Source: Ascaris suum (Eukaryota; Nematoda; Chromadorea; Rhabditida; Ascarididae). From it: a stretch of DNA of 64,000 bases. The first letter of the stretch is position 1, and every line of letters begins with the position of its first letter. This document shows positions 11,580 to 32,134 of this stretch, piece after piece. A model generated the notes under the pieces. It had not been told where the DNA came from and made no database searches. It saw only the letters and a program-made list of their open reading frames with translations. The DNA lies in NCBI GenBank assembly GCA_013433145.1, contig CM024168.1:16253868-16317867 (forward strand), given 5' to 3'. A program made the translations under genes and the position numbers.

Positions 11580-14500
11580 TCAGGAAAATTTCGCCTGCGA
11601 GAAATCCATTTCAGGATGTTGTTCCATAAATCTGCAAATCAGCAAAAAAAAAAATCACAAAGATAAAACAAAGAGTTTAACTTTCGAATGAAGCATGTAA
11701 ATGCATATTACACATAAATATACCAAGTACTCAGCGAATGCTCTATCGTTTCCGATGGCAGCCTCATCGCCTCAACGTTGTCCAGGTAAGAGCGGTATCA
11801 AAAATTTCTTCCGCCACATCAACCGTCTATCGCTCTCAAAGTGTTTAAGCCATACACACCCTTCAAGTATCTACGTGTCTCAAACTATTTTGCCCGCAAC
11901 TTTGCCTCTAATACTCGAAAGCAAAATTTGCGAAAGCTCCTAAGCTTTATAATTAAAAAATCATATGAGCCAGTGAAAAAATATTTTCAGCAAGCAATTA
12001 TCCGCTGTTATTTATCACCTTAACCCCCCCCCCCTCCCCGATAAGAAAAATAAATACTTCTTGAGAACGTCGCGCTTTTTCTTTTCATCCGAAGTGGGCA
12101 ATCCAAGTTCCTTCTGACGTTGATCGTACATCATCTGTAAATAACTCAAATCACACATAGAAAATTTCTTCTAATCTAAAATTAGCAAATAAACACCATA
12201 AATATAAAAATAGAATTTAAAAAATTCGATGGTCATCACAACAGTTTATTTCCCGGCAAGAAATAAAGATCGTAAAATTTGACAAACAAATCCCACAGAA
12301 AAACATTTAATTTCAAGGCATCTTATTGCTAAATAAATGGGAAGAAAAAAAAAGTAGAAATCAAGAGAGTGAAAACTTTCCACCTTTTCAACCATTTGCC
12401 TTGTTTCGCCATCCAAATCCGATAGTTTCGAATTTTCCGGTTGCACTTTCTTCGTATTTATTTCCGGATCCGTCGTCATCAACCTATTCCACCATTCCAT
12501 ATTATTCATCTAAAGATTGCAAATACTAAATAAAAATTTATAATTATAAATCTTTTACAATATCAGATTATAAAAATGAACAATGGATAGAACTATTCCA
12601 GTGTTAACGTATCGATGACCCTTCGCAGTTTCATGATGGAAGTGAAACGCTTCATCGCAATCAACAAAGAACCTATAAGGATTCATTTATTATTCCATAA
12701 CGATAAAGGCAATGATATCCATTTGAACTGACCATCGCAAAGTGGTTACTATTGGTAGAGTGGCATATTAGAACCTCATCGATTCACTCCGCTTGGAAAA
12801 CAATATTAGAACGCTTATTGGTTAGGTATAAAATATCGATAGGCTCAATGATGATTGCTTCCAAATACCTTTTCAAACGTTATGACGACAGTTCTTTTGT
12901 CTTCGAGAATCCACGTCGCACTCTCGGTCTTAATCTCTGATCTTAACATTCCATCAATAACCGGCTCTTGTCCCTATAAGAGACATTCAAGCATAACTAC
13001 AGCCAACGAATAAACGTAAGTCAAGCAAGGTGCTGTGTCTCATGGAAACATGCGAGCATTAATCCACCTATCGGTTAGCTAACCCTTGCAATCGTTAAAC
13101 GATTTCAGGTACTTCCATGAAAATAACGAAACTGTTCCCATTCCATGCATTCACAGGTGATAATCTAACGAGACCTTAATTAGGCGGAATAAGCTCTATT
13201 GTAGACAGTTGCAGTTGCAAGTATTGTAGACAGTTGCAAGATAATGCTATCCACTTACACCACCTGTAAGACTAATCATCTCATGGGTGATATGGGCAGA
13301 CGGTATTGCACTGAGGAAGAAAATCATGTACAAATGCAGCCATGTGAGCAAACACGAAGATAAATAACATGGGAGTGCCTAGAGATTCAAAAAAAAAAAC
13401 GAATAACACAATCTAAATCCATATAAAATTCAATAGGCTTGTAAAAAATTTAATCCAAACACCACAACTAAGAGTTCATATTATTACCTCGAAATAAACT
13501 TATAAGTGCGATAATCTCTGATAATCTAATAACCTCCACTGAATTTTATAACAGCTCAAATCTTACTTAATGATTGAATGATTTCTGTTATTAGGTAGGC
13601 CAACTATTGAGTATATAATATATAGAAAAACAAAGGCGCTTACCTTAACGCCAACCTTCAGCGATTGTTTACCGATATCCACAATCATGTCCTTAGCCTT
13701 CAATGCAAACCCAAGTCGGAAAGGAATACGTACCTGAAATCAACATTATATATTTATGCCCGAGAGAGTGAACATAACGGTTAGGAGACCCTCCTTTTTG
13801 TGAAATTCATTCGTGTCAGATCTCGTCTCAAACTATAAAATATGAACATTTTTGTGTGCAATATTTGTTTTGTGAGAGATGTTTCGGGTTGTCCCAAATA
13901 TAATCTCTCATTTCGAAGATTTTAAGAAGGTGGGAACATGCCATCGACGGGGAAAGGTACTTCTTTATCATAATTTCAACAGACTGGAGTGGTAGCAAAC
14001 AACGCAAATATCCATATATAACGATCACACATATTGAAATTTACATAAATAACAAAAAACAGTACAAAGACATCCTGCAAAAAAAAAAGAATGATGCACA
14101 AAAATTTTCACGTTCCAGAGAGAATATGAAGGGAAAGAAGGAGTCCCATTAGAATGCAGATAGGACGGCCTTCCTGGAAAGGCAAGGATTATCCGAGGAA
14201 AGACCGCATCCAAAATCCCTTTTTTTTTCCTCTCCGATGGATCTGCATAGAAAGTACGCGATGACCATAGTTCGGCTCTCATTATATTCTTAAAAATTAA
14301 TAAAGAGAGCATAGAACAAAAAAAGCAACGTTCAGTGTTGCCTTGAGGAAATTCACGAACAGGAATGCGCGCCAAGGAGGTCGGCGCGATATGTGCTTTT
14401 TATTGCTTCCCAGCCTATTCATCTCAACGATTGCATCCATATCCAAACAACAATAAAATATTACAGGTGGCTTTTTTCTTAGACGACCAATCTGTAGATT

Positions 14501-17500
14501 AAACTCTCAATTAAAAAGTCGTATTTTATTAATGTAAACCATATGTACAGAACATGGGTCAACTGAAGCGGAAGTACTTTTATTGCCCCCCCCCCCCATG
14601 TCCTATATTATTTTCAACAAAACTCACCGGTGCAGGTTCTAATTTTTTTTTGATATAATAAAACTGTTAGGTGGCCAAATAAAATTACACAGGTACATGT
14701 TAATATGACATCGGCAGAAAGTTTCTCGCACAAAAATTTAAAAAGACGTTGAAGAAAGCGACAGGTGTTCATCACTTAGAAATTCGAGGAAAAAAATATT
14801 TTCTAATTGCCAATTAGCAATAAAATTGCCCATCTTTCTTCCTCTTCCGGAGCACTCATCCGATCATAAACCGATGATATATTTTATTTTCTGCGAGACT
14901 TCACATAAATTTGATCTTCATATACAAACATTTATATATGAGCATTAGAAATTACATAATAAATAAAACTTTAATGAATATGAAGGAAAAAAATGAATGA
15001 ATATTTAAAAGAAGTTGAATGAGTGAAATGTTACCTTCCTCATTTAGAAGGTATTACCTTCGTTATTCCAAAGGTAATCAAAATTTACCTCAATTTCACC
15101 GAGTGTCTGTGTCCACTGATATTTTTCGAGATCACAACCATTGCCAGCATTCGGTTTCAATTTACCTTTATCTTCCTCATCCTCTTTTTCTGCCTCTTTG
15201 TCCTCCTCTTCCTTTTCTGCAAAAAAAAGAACAACTTTAAGCAACGCAGAGCATTCTAATAGTCCAGGATATCGGCGACAACATTCGATTCTGACTATAT
15301 TTCCTTCAAATGCGCGATGCCTCCGGCTGGATTCACACAAGGATTATTCTTATCCTTCTCTCACATCCCTCTTTTCCCCCTCACTCTACATCCTTCTTCC
15401 CCTCTCCCCCCATATCCTTCTTTCTAAGGTGCTTGTCTCCAGCTGAAGTGATGCCTACATGTGGATTACACATGATCAGAATAGCATTACAAATCAAAAT
15501 ACGCGTGTCCTTAGAATTGCAAAGTGATTCGGCTAAACGTCAAGTAATTACTTTCAACTCTGTGGCGAATTTATAACTTTCTTGAGCTTTCTTACAGAAA
15601 TATTTTTATTTTCATCGTATATCAACATAAATGAAACCTGGATAATACGTCGTTCCTTCCTCTCATCCTTCACCTTCTTAACTACGAATAATCCTGGCGA
15701 ACACAGATGACAAAACCGATTCATTCCTCATCTCTTATCACAAGCTTTTTGCATAGAGGAACTTTACTAGTGCAATATGTATGTATTCCACTATAGAATT
15801 CTAAATTCTTGCAATGATCTGAATGCAATAATGAAAGATAGATTCCAGAGGAAAAACATTTACCTTCATCACCACCTGAAGAATTGTTCAGTTTCTTTTT
15901 CTCTTCGAATTGCTTCGCCTCTTCATCAGTTACTTCTCTTATCCTTGGCTCATTCAGTTGTGCTTCTTTCAGAGCAGCAATCTTCAATAAATGCATTCCT
16001 CTTCATTATGAAGCTTTCCGAACAAAGATAATATCATTGAACGAAAAAAAGAAAAATCCATATTCCCTATGAGTTGTGCTCAAGAAGATAAAATGAGCAT
16101 TCACTTAGAGATGCAACGAGAATCGTATTAAGAAAAATGAGAAGCTGATTCATGCCATTCTCTTTTATTATATATTATAAGCGTTCCGTTTTGATCGCTA
16201 TTCGATAATAAAACTTATTTCATTATTTAATAAACGTAGAAAAGATTTAAATGAAAACAGGAAACTACCATACGATATCATTAACTCCGGTTTCGGCAAA
16301 ATAACAAATAAGCTAAAAAGAAACCTCTCGCGCTTTTTGAGCTGCCCGTCTCTCATCTAAACGTTTCTGCTCCTCCTCACGCTTCTTTCGTGCCTCTTCT
16401 GCCACCTGAACTAATTCTTCAAATAAAATCAGCATAAATCGACGCATATTACTTGAATTCATTTATGCAGTATTGCATTTTTATATACCATCCACGTACT
16501 GCAATCAAAATATGCATTTAGTACTGGATTATATATGTATATCGCATTTAGTATATTTAGTAATTTACAAGTAGAGTAAAAAAATCGAAAAATTGGCTCT
16601 CATAGCTTTGTTCGGTAAATGCTCCGAACTATGAGCCAACTGACTAAACGGGCTTAAGAATTGAATGGAAAAACTTTTGAACACGCCAACAACATCACCT
16701 TTTCCCTGAACCTTACTCGGGTTTCCTCAATGATCGATTGTCCGCATATGCTGACTATTACTTTTTTATCCTTCAGTGCGTCAATTCTACTATCCAAACA
16801 ATTCACAACGCCCAATCTCTAGCAGTTTTGTGCTATTCGCAATTTCCATTTAAACAGATGAATGTTCGCTGTCTACTTTTTTTATGCGAATGAAAATAGA
16901 AGATAATAAAATGAACTGAAAAAGAACCTTTTTCGCAGAAGCACTATGTTTATCGAACGCAAGAAGGACTAATTCCTTGGCACGATCCACTCCGGTCGCC
17001 GTGTAGAAATCTGTCTTACGAGAAAGGAAACTGCAAAAGAAAACGCAGTGTTGAATATTTCCGAAAAGCTCTCTCATAAAGTTATATATCGCTTAGTAAA
17101 CGAGCTCAAGCCATCACTAAAATATGAGACCTGTTATTTCTTCAGATCTACTATCCGGTTTATATTTAAGCATCGGTCAAATTGCATGCCTTCCAGCTTT
17201 CTGCAACTTTCAACGACGTTCCCAGAGAGCCTACCTCACTGCTGCTTTTATGAAATTTTCTCACATCTGTGGGCATATTCCCGAGTGCCCTTTTGGGATA
17301 ACAAATACCTTTACGCTCGTCAAATATGTGGTTAACCGTTACATAATCATATTATTTAATTTTATCATGAAGCTGGATTGGAAAAAAAAAAAGAACAGGT
17401 TTCCCGCTTTCCGGGTATCATTCTTTCCACCTTCTAATCTGAGTAAAGAAATACGATTTTTTTTCTTCTTGAAATATTTCCATAACGTTAAAAAAAATAT

Positions 17501-17672
17501 TTGCATTAACTTCTCTATGCTAGGCACTTTTTTTTTTCAAGAATATGAATTCAAAAAAAAAAACAACGAGAAACCTGAAAATGACATCGAACAGTTGTGT
17601 CACACCTCCTTCCATTTGCTGTGCCAATCCCAACAATACGCCATCGTATTTTGTTAGATCATCACCGCTCAT
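11580..17672 (-). CDS. nud-1: NudC nuclear distribution protein
   Basis: Ten minus-strand exons join in phase: 17672-17575, 17030-16928, 16405-16325, 15981-15864, 15216-15089, 13733-13644, 12973-12869, 12509-12384, 12134-12058 and 11631-11580 (TGA). All introns are GT-AG. The protein is 325 aa, close to known NudC lengths. Residues 1-60 form the NudC N-terminal domain ([15 protein letters not shown]). Residues 68-150 are a charged linker rich in E and K. The CS (p23-like) domain covers about 165-255, with [20 protein letters not shown] and [17 protein letters not shown]. The C-terminal block is highly conserved: [18 protein letters not shown], then [39 protein letters not shown] and [12 protein letters not shown]. 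NudC is a cytosolic co-chaperone of the Hsp90/dynein/LIS1 pathway, used in nuclear migration and spindle function. A long (TA)n array lies 54 bp upstream of the start codon. The orthology call is near certain. Confidence 0.96.
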
Positions 17673-17721
17673 CGTTGTTCTTTATTGATTTTATACAAGA
17701 AGAAATTTTTCTTATGCTAAT

Positions 17722-17725
<4 letters not shown>

Positions 17726-17802
<77 letters not shown>
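17726..17802. repeat. (TA)n microsatellite upstream of nud-1
   Basis: About 77 bp of uninterrupted TA dinucleotides, 54 bp 5' of the nud-1 start codon. It may lie in the promoter or 5' UTR. Confidence 0.97.
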
Positions 17803-17805
<3 letters not shown>

Positions 17806-18842
17806 GAAGCGTATTACATTCATCGATTGTTTATTCATCATCATAGAGCTTAGGTAACAGGTAGAACAGATATATTTGAAGGTGCAATTATCGGATCGCA
17901 CCTTTACCTCATAAAATAAGAACCTCCATCTACGGTATAGCACTTACGACAAAATGTAACCTCATTTTATATCAATTTAATTAGAAGTTATCAAAATTAG
18001 AAATAAACAGATACTTCGAATGAATCCTAAAGAACCCTACGACGACTAGCAGTTATCGTTGAAGCATATTTATCACAATCAATGAAGATAACCTTTCAAT
18101 CATACCGCATATAATCTCTCAAATGATATCATATCGTAAAAATCCACCTAGAGTTCGCATAAACCGGTAAGCAGCAAAGAAGGATGTCACGAGAGAGAAA
18201 AATTCGGTGAAGTTTTAAAGAAGATAAAAAGGATCTATTGTACATAGTTTAGCTAACGAAATTGAAGCAGCTAGTAAAATGAGATCAACTCTTCCACATT
18301 GCTTAATGCATCCTCCTGTCTCAAATTTAACTTGCACGTTTCTTATGCGTTTCTATGAACTTTTATTTATTTTTTTTTTTTTAAATCGAAGCGGCTTTTG
18401 GCAAAGTGAAGTCTACGCATCTCTTTCCGCTAATCTCGATTATTCAAAAACAATAAAACACGCCATAATTAGAGTTGATGAGTATAGCCTAAAAGATCGG
18501 AGGATTTTCTTCCTCGAACTTCGACGTGGTTATTAGTGATATTCGAATGCGACATCAATATAAGCCAAGTAAATTTCTCTTGTTATCAGCCGGATCTAGT
18601 CTAAGAATCAATTTTTGCGTTCTATAAATGTAAAATATTACTAGATATTTGACAGTTAATTTAATTATTCGAATATTTCACTGATCGATTGACCTTTAGT
18701 ATGAATAGAAAAATATTGCCAAACCGAGGTATTACTTTGAATTAAATTTTATTCAAATAGCTGCCGGTAGTACTTTTGTTCAACACATCTACTAATGAAA
18801 TATTGTAGTCGTATTGAATTATTCGCTTAAATGGACTGCGAT

Positions 18843-18963
18843 TGCAATCATAACTAGGAACCGGATTGGATCATAACTGGGAACCGCATCGGATCATAAC
18901 AGGGAACCGGATCGGATCATAACTGGGTACCGGATTGGATCATGACTGTTAGCCGGATCGGAT
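18843..18963. repeat. 23-bp minisatellite
   Basis: Four units of 23 bp start at 18857, 18880, 18903 and 18926, with partial units on both sides. The core reads ggaaccggatyggatcata followed by actg. Units differ by one to three substitutions. The tract is GC-rich relative to its surroundings. Confidence 0.95.
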
Positions 18964-19479
18964 TTAATGCAGATCCTTGATATCGCACTCATTCAGCCGC
19001 ATTTGCCCTATTTTATAAGCATAACTAAAAAGCAATAATGAATTTGGTAAAGAGTAAGCCTCCTACTCTTTCTTCGCTCATTCTTCCCTCCTCTCTCCCC
19101 TCCCTTCCCACACCATGATCCAATGAATTCATTAAACAGCAAGCCCTTTATCCCTCTTTCCTTCATTCTTCCTTGCTCCTCTCCTACCCCCTCCCTTTTC
19201 ATCATCCCAGGCCAACTGAATATCCTCACAAAAATAGCACTAACAAAAAAACAAGGAAAAGAAGCGTATAGCAAATATGATTAGGCTCCAACACATATTG
19301 GTACAAGTACAATAAAAGTGATGCTGTGACAGTCATTTCAAAAAAAAAATTCCAACACCTAACAGTATGACAAATTCTGCAGGTATTTCGAATTCATCGA
19401 TGAAATGTGTCTCCGTCCAGGTGAATAAAAATATTGTTGGTAATTGGTGAAACCCGACCGTCGGATCCGAATTATTAGA

Positions 19480-19502
19480 GGGGGGGGGGGGGGGGGGGGG
19501 GG
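19480..19502. repeat. Poly-G run of 23 bases
   Basis: Uninterrupted G from 19480 to 19502, next to gagaggtgagg. The length may be an assembly estimate, since such runs are hard to sequence. Confidence 0.9.
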
Positions 19503-20924
19503 AGAGGTGAGGCTATCCATTTTTTTGAAGGACATCACCTAGGAGGTATGAAACGATTATTAGATTTATTAATTAGAAAACAGCGTAAAAACCAGGTAAA
19601 TCAGCGAAAGACTTGGCACATATCCAGTGGAGTTGGAGAACGTTTGCACAACTTCGGACAAATCGTTAAAAGAATGGAATAAAGCGGTCAAAACTTGTCA
19701 TATTTTTCATTTTCCACTATGTACACCTTGTTGACTATGCAGCAAATACACGACCAATGGGGATGAGGACAAAAGATCTCAGACATACAAGTCCGACATG
19801 CTCAGACAATCTAACATCGTCACTTTATAGCAACAACCACAAATAATTCGTCGCCAATTTTTTAAACACAACCACTACCGTAATAATTGCATACATGGTC
19901 ATCACTACGACATCACATGCAAAACGCATGACACAATGCAGCAGTCATGATTTCAGTAGGCAGGGAACGTGGGCTTTCGTGCAATATCGAGGTCAAGACT
20001 TTTGAGAATGCGTTTTTGTTTATGTTGTTATCGAACTGTCACTAGTCTAGCATACAGCAGCACTTGTGTGTCTCAGGTGTCATGCTTCCTTGATTGATGT
20101 TTAGTGAGCTTTTATTTTTTTGGATATTCGATGAGGGAACTTCTACTGAAATGAAAGTCTTTACAGAGGTTATACTATTCATTTTCACTAGAATATTTTG
20201 ATGCTCATCCTATAAGTCTATCAAGCACCCGTTAAATTTCCTTCGAGGGCAAAGCGACGAAACAATCCGTCCCCCAATCATGGAAAAACGGACTCTTATA
20301 CTGAATGTGACATGCTAATGCAGTGTTATTTATGCAAATTTTCTTAACCGATTTTATATCGATATTTACCTTTATTGTTATATGCAATTTTCTTTATTCA
20401 TTGAATAAAAAACTATTCAAAGAAACGAACATATTCTTAGCAGACATATGAACTATGCAGAGAACGATATGTAGACTGTGCTAAACCCCGTAGTTCCTAG
20501 TTCCTTAGCTTTTAAAAGAAATCTTCTTGAAGGACGGCAAAATTTTGCCAATCCAAAGAATCCCGGCCGGCGGCAAATGAAGACGGAAAGAGAGAGGAGA
20601 GGGATGGATAGCAGAGCGCTAATGCCAAGTGCAGACCCATGTAAGACACTTGCATAAAGACAAAACATCGAACATAACGATCGGTGTGGCCTTGTGGCGA
20701 CATTGGAGCGCTATTCGAGTAAATACCGTCGGACGCAAGTTTCCGGTCATTCAAGCATAAGCAACATCTGTTACAGCCTTTCTCTGTATACAGTCCAAGG
20801 ACGTTTTAAAAATGGCCACAGACAACCTACCTTTTGGACACTGCAGTATACAGCTGCATTCTGTCGTGGTGTTAACAACGTGTGGTGCATCCTGAAATCA
20901 GAAGATGCCGATAGTGCTTCAGTC

Positions 20925-20960
20925 GTTTTTTTTTTCAGCTGACTGTGCAACGAGTTAGCA
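20925..20960 (+). promoter_or_regulatory. Splice acceptor and leader of DHRS1-type gene (possible SL site)
   Basis: A strong tttttttttcag acceptor ends at 20938, leaving a 22-nt leader before the ATG at 20961. No upstream donor exon was recognised. Either spliced-leader addition or a non-coding first exon would explain it. Confidence 0.4.
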
Positions 20961-27742
<6,782 letters not shown>

Positions 27743-28970
27743 TTTACTCTTATCATTTTTGTAAGCTGTGAAATTCGTTTCAGTACCGTTGTGGCCTTTT
27801 TCACTGCACTAGGCAGTGTTTTCTGGGGGGTGATGGGTTTTTATTGTTGCATCGAATGCTCTTATTTTGCTTGAACATCTATATTTTTTTTAGTTTAAAG
27901 AGCGGTCGGTCGCTAGAGATCGAGATGCGAATGAGTTCACCTCATTACTATCAATTCCATATGAGAGGCAAAGTTTTTAATTAAGGAAAGGAATTGGTTA
28001 TTATGTGTTTAGTTATTTTATAGTGTAATAATTTTACGTCGTTTTTTATAAGCGTTTCTCCCTCAAAGATCGATAGATTTCTCTTCTATCCCTCCTCTAC
28101 CTTTTTCATGAGAAAATGAAGAATGGGAAATTACATATCGATTAGCTTTGCAGATATATTTCAACCATAAAGATGCAACATTTATTAGTAACATATGCCT
28201 TTGAAAAATTTTATATACGAAGTTACTTAGTTTTATTATTTTAACATATTATTGTTGAATTTTTTCATTTTATTTCGATAGGTTTTATCGAAGATTACAG
28301 CAACATTACTTACTACTTTGCAGCAAATTGTTGAGTGCTATGAAAATATTTAACGATACATCAGCAAGGCATTTCTAATTTTTAAATAAATCTTTTATAA
28401 TAAAAGCTTTTTTTTTTTATCATTGAATTACTTTTTATGTTGTAAAAATGTACTATGAAAGTGAACGACCTATATGCGGACACCATTAGTTATTTTCAAT
28501 TCGAGGACCAAAAAAAAAACCGTGTATGGCATACGTTACAATTAAGCTGACGTTCTAAGAATATGAGTATGTCATCTTGTCCGGTTTATGAAGTATCAGC
28601 ACTTTAACTGGTAAAAAAAAAGAAAGTATACCCGAATTTCCCTTAATTGCGCCGATCTTCGAACAAACTTTCATAGGGAATCACCTTTTATCGACTTAAC
28701 AAGCATAGAGTGAAAGTCCAATCGATTGCAAATTGCTTTCACGTTTTTAGGACCCCTTAAGCAATTGTTACTTTTTCAGAAATTTCTCCATCGGGTTGAG
28801 TTTTTATATGATGGATCATCCTATAGCGAGTATTTTGCTTGCCAATTTTCGCTTCTTTAGCTGCAATTGTCTGCAAGTTGAAATTGCCGGACATAAAGGC
28901 AGGCGCCGTTATGCACATCGGCACAAACGAAAGCACTGAGTTTCCATAATGCGGTTTACTAATTCCCGTC

Positions 28971-29017
28971 CTCTCCTCCCCCCCCCCCCCTCCACCCCCC
29001 CCTCACCCCCCCACCCC
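28971..29017. repeat. C-rich low-complexity tract
   Basis: Almost pure C with a few T and A, then an A run. It resembles other cytosine-rich tracts at 1005-1036, 12023-12039, 14587-14597 and 40186-40246 in this window. Confidence 0.9.
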
Positions 29018-32000
29018 AAAAAAAGCGTTTCCGAAGAGATTCTAGAAGAATCTCTATCAAAATTCCTTAAAATTAAAAAATAGCGAATTAGAAATTAAGA
29101 AATTGTCGCCGATACCAATTTACGTTTTGTTGACACCAATCGAGATATTTTATTACTTATGCGGAAATCGACGACATTGAATCGGTCAATTTCCCTTTTT
29201 TTTCGATATAACAAAATTTTCTTCGATGAGAAAGTCGATAATTGGATTGGAATGGAGAGTTGCCGTCTGCGTTCGTGTTTTCTCCTATCGGATTATGACA
29301 CGAAACTCGGGAAGATTATTTTCACCATCGTTATCGTGCTTTATTTGAAGTGATCACATTCACCTAAGGGAATTATTTGAATTGCTGATCTTTGTGATCG
29401 AATCGAAATCTTCGTAAACATATTAGTATATATGTGCGTCGACGTCGATGAATGTGGAATAAAATAGTTAAATAATTGAATAGAAAATTTTCTCTAGGTA
29501 AAAAATGCATAGTGAAATTGAGAAGATGCTTGCTGGATGAATCGAGAACGATCATTGGAGATAAAGTCACCGCGGAAAGTTGTGATTGTCATTTCCTCCT
29601 TATTTTGGTACGAAGCCTATGTTTTATTAATTAAAATCTTCGGATGGTATGACTTACAAAGATGGATGCACACTTCGCAAAATTATTTGGTGTTTTCTCT
29701 ACAATTTGTAGAAAATTCATAATCAAATAAACGAATACGAAAGAGGACGAGAAGAGATATAAGGATATAAAGATCTTATTTGCATAGAGTTATATCTTCA
29801 AGAGATTTGAAAAGCATCAGATGATTATGAGTAACGAGAAGTACATAAGTGTTTTATGAAGACGGCGTAATTGTTCTACAATAAGAAATTGTTTTTTTTT
29901 TGTTTAATGCATTAATGAAAGTCAATAATAATAATAACTCTTAATTTGCGAAAAGTGTGAAAAAAGTTGAGAATATCAATCAAAGAAAATCATGAAATTT
30001 AGAGTCACATCTATGGAAATTTCTTAGGTATTTCGTTGAAAATGTCATATTCTTCCAATATCGCGTCTAAATTTTCTATATTTTTCTTTCTTTTCTTTTT
30101 TTTTCGTTCTCTTCAAATTAATCGAATTTTAAATTTTCATCCTCGAAAGGGAAACACTAACGTTCATATTACAATCAGCAATAGGCCTCCATTACCATGG
30201 ATGGGGGATGTTGATGGTACACACACAAATTAGTATGCAGATTTGTCTGATTCCTTCTCCACTCTACAATTTTGCATAAAATTATACTCAAATTCTATCC
30301 ATATTCCACCTGCCCAAATTGTTGTCTAACTGCGCTGTCGTTGCATTTATAGGAGCGCATTTCCATCATGGCAGTTATCGGTAATTGTCGTTGAAGCCAT
30401 TGAACAAGCAAGCAAACAGACATACACCGACATACATTGGTGGACACACACAACATCCACTGGTAGATACCTGTAATAGTGTGATCTTGCAACATGCAGA
30501 AATGTGCAGAACTATCTATATGAGAGCATTTATTATTATAGCCTTGAAGAATGCAGATGGAATTTGCTAGGGACAGCTATCATCTGCACAGTCGTAAGAA
30601 TAAATAACTTCAACACTGTTATGTCGAGGATATAACACTGTAAATAGTTGAGAGTGTTAGAATTTACTGTATGTTCTACAAATAATAGTTATTGTAACAA
30701 TAGTAAGCATGGAAGCTTGAATCAGGTTAAAAGTTGAAAAAAGAGCACCTAATATATTAGAATAAACCAAGCTGAAGTTTATACTCAAATATATAGTTGA
30801 TGAGTTGATTTATGCGATTGAATTCAATGGATGGTTATTGAAATGGATAAGTTAAATGATGCAACGAAATCGTGTCAACGCAAACGAGAAAAACCTTGAA
30901 CTGCTAAATACGTTTGCCATTTCCTATTTGACTAATTAAACTCAATAGAAACGATGTCGAAATGATGACCTAATTTAAGTGTGGGGCACATTTGATTTCA
31001 TTTTCGCTCGATATTCCTCAGTTGAAAACTTTCTTCGATGTATTCATCAATGAGTTATTTTCAATAATATTGTTTCGGTTTTTTTTTAATATAATAAAAA
31101 AAAATTATGCTTAATTAAAAACTAAAATTCAATTATACAATCATCTCATCTCAATGTTTATTCCCTTTATTTGTTCAATATTGTTGTAATAATTGATAAT
31201 TTTCAATTATTTTAGGTATGGCTTGAAGTTAAGAATGCACCTTAGCGCTGAAGAGTCGATGTTTTCAGGCTCGATGTTTTAAGATCATGGAGATTAAGAA
31301 AAATGGTCGGGAAGTTAGAGACTTCACTATTCTTTGCACTTTTTGCTTCAACCATCTTATAATACTAATAAGATGTGGTACTCACTTAAAAAAATGCTTA
31401 ATAATAGCAACGGACATAATGATGCAAAAAGTATTTCGTAGTAAAAATGCTGAAGTAATCGAAGTAAATTGAACGCTTATTCAATGAAATTATCTAAGCT
31501 AATAAAGGGTTAAATGAAGAAATCGAATGCATTGGTCAATAAGCAATTGAAGCATCGATCTCATTAGAGAGTCCTTTTTTTTTGATGAGATCTCATTATT
31601 CCCTTTGATTAAATTATTACTTTTATTGTTTTGTTTTTTGTTTATGTTTCTTTCGATGGGAAATATTTCGACAATAAACTCTTAGTAAGTATTACATTTA
31701 ATGAGAATATGTGCTATAATATAAGCGATATTTTTGTATTTCGTAAATCACATATTTGCATGGGGATTAATATTTCTCTAGAGAGAACTTCCACGAATTA
31801 TCCTCGAATTAATACCTAATCATCACAAATCGGGATTATTTTCTCAAAAAAAAAAGAAAAAAAATTGACAGCGTTTATGAATTTTTTTTTCTAACTAAGA
31901 CATATTGAAACAGTTAATTTGAGCCATTCACTAGCATAGGTAGAAATCAGGAGTGACCAAAGGAGACGATTGCCACCTCCTTGAGATCTCAGAGATTAAG

Positions 32001-32104
32001 TAGAAAGAAGTGGTTGCAAAGAGAAAAATGCTTCTAAAAAAGTATTTTTAGATAGCATTAGTCCGGCTTTATGGGCTGCCGAAATGATTTTCCGGATACA
32101 ACGA

Positions 32105-32134
32105 CATAACCGGAATTAGAATATTCCGGTTATG
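32105..32134. repeat. Perfect 12-bp inverted repeat (hairpin)
   Basis: The arms cataaccggaat and attccggttatg are exact reverse complements around a 6-base loop (tagaat). It lies in a short GC-richer island upstream of the membrane-protein gene, with a further ccggata pair nearby. Function unknown. Confidence 0.9.

Larger units (their letters stand above)
17803..20938. other. Divergent intergenic region between nud-1 and DHRS1
   Basis: nud-1 (-) and the DHRS1-type gene (+) are transcribed away from each other from this 3.1 kb region, so both promoters should be here. It holds a 23-bp minisatellite (18843-18963), C-rich tracts near 19080-19200 and a 23-G run at 19480. No exon was recognised. 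Confidence 0.5.

Noticed and set aside
14025..14375. 116-residue minus-strand open frame beginning MARIPVREF
   Set aside because: It lies wholly in a nud-1 intron on the same strand. No recognised domain; at best part of an old repeat.
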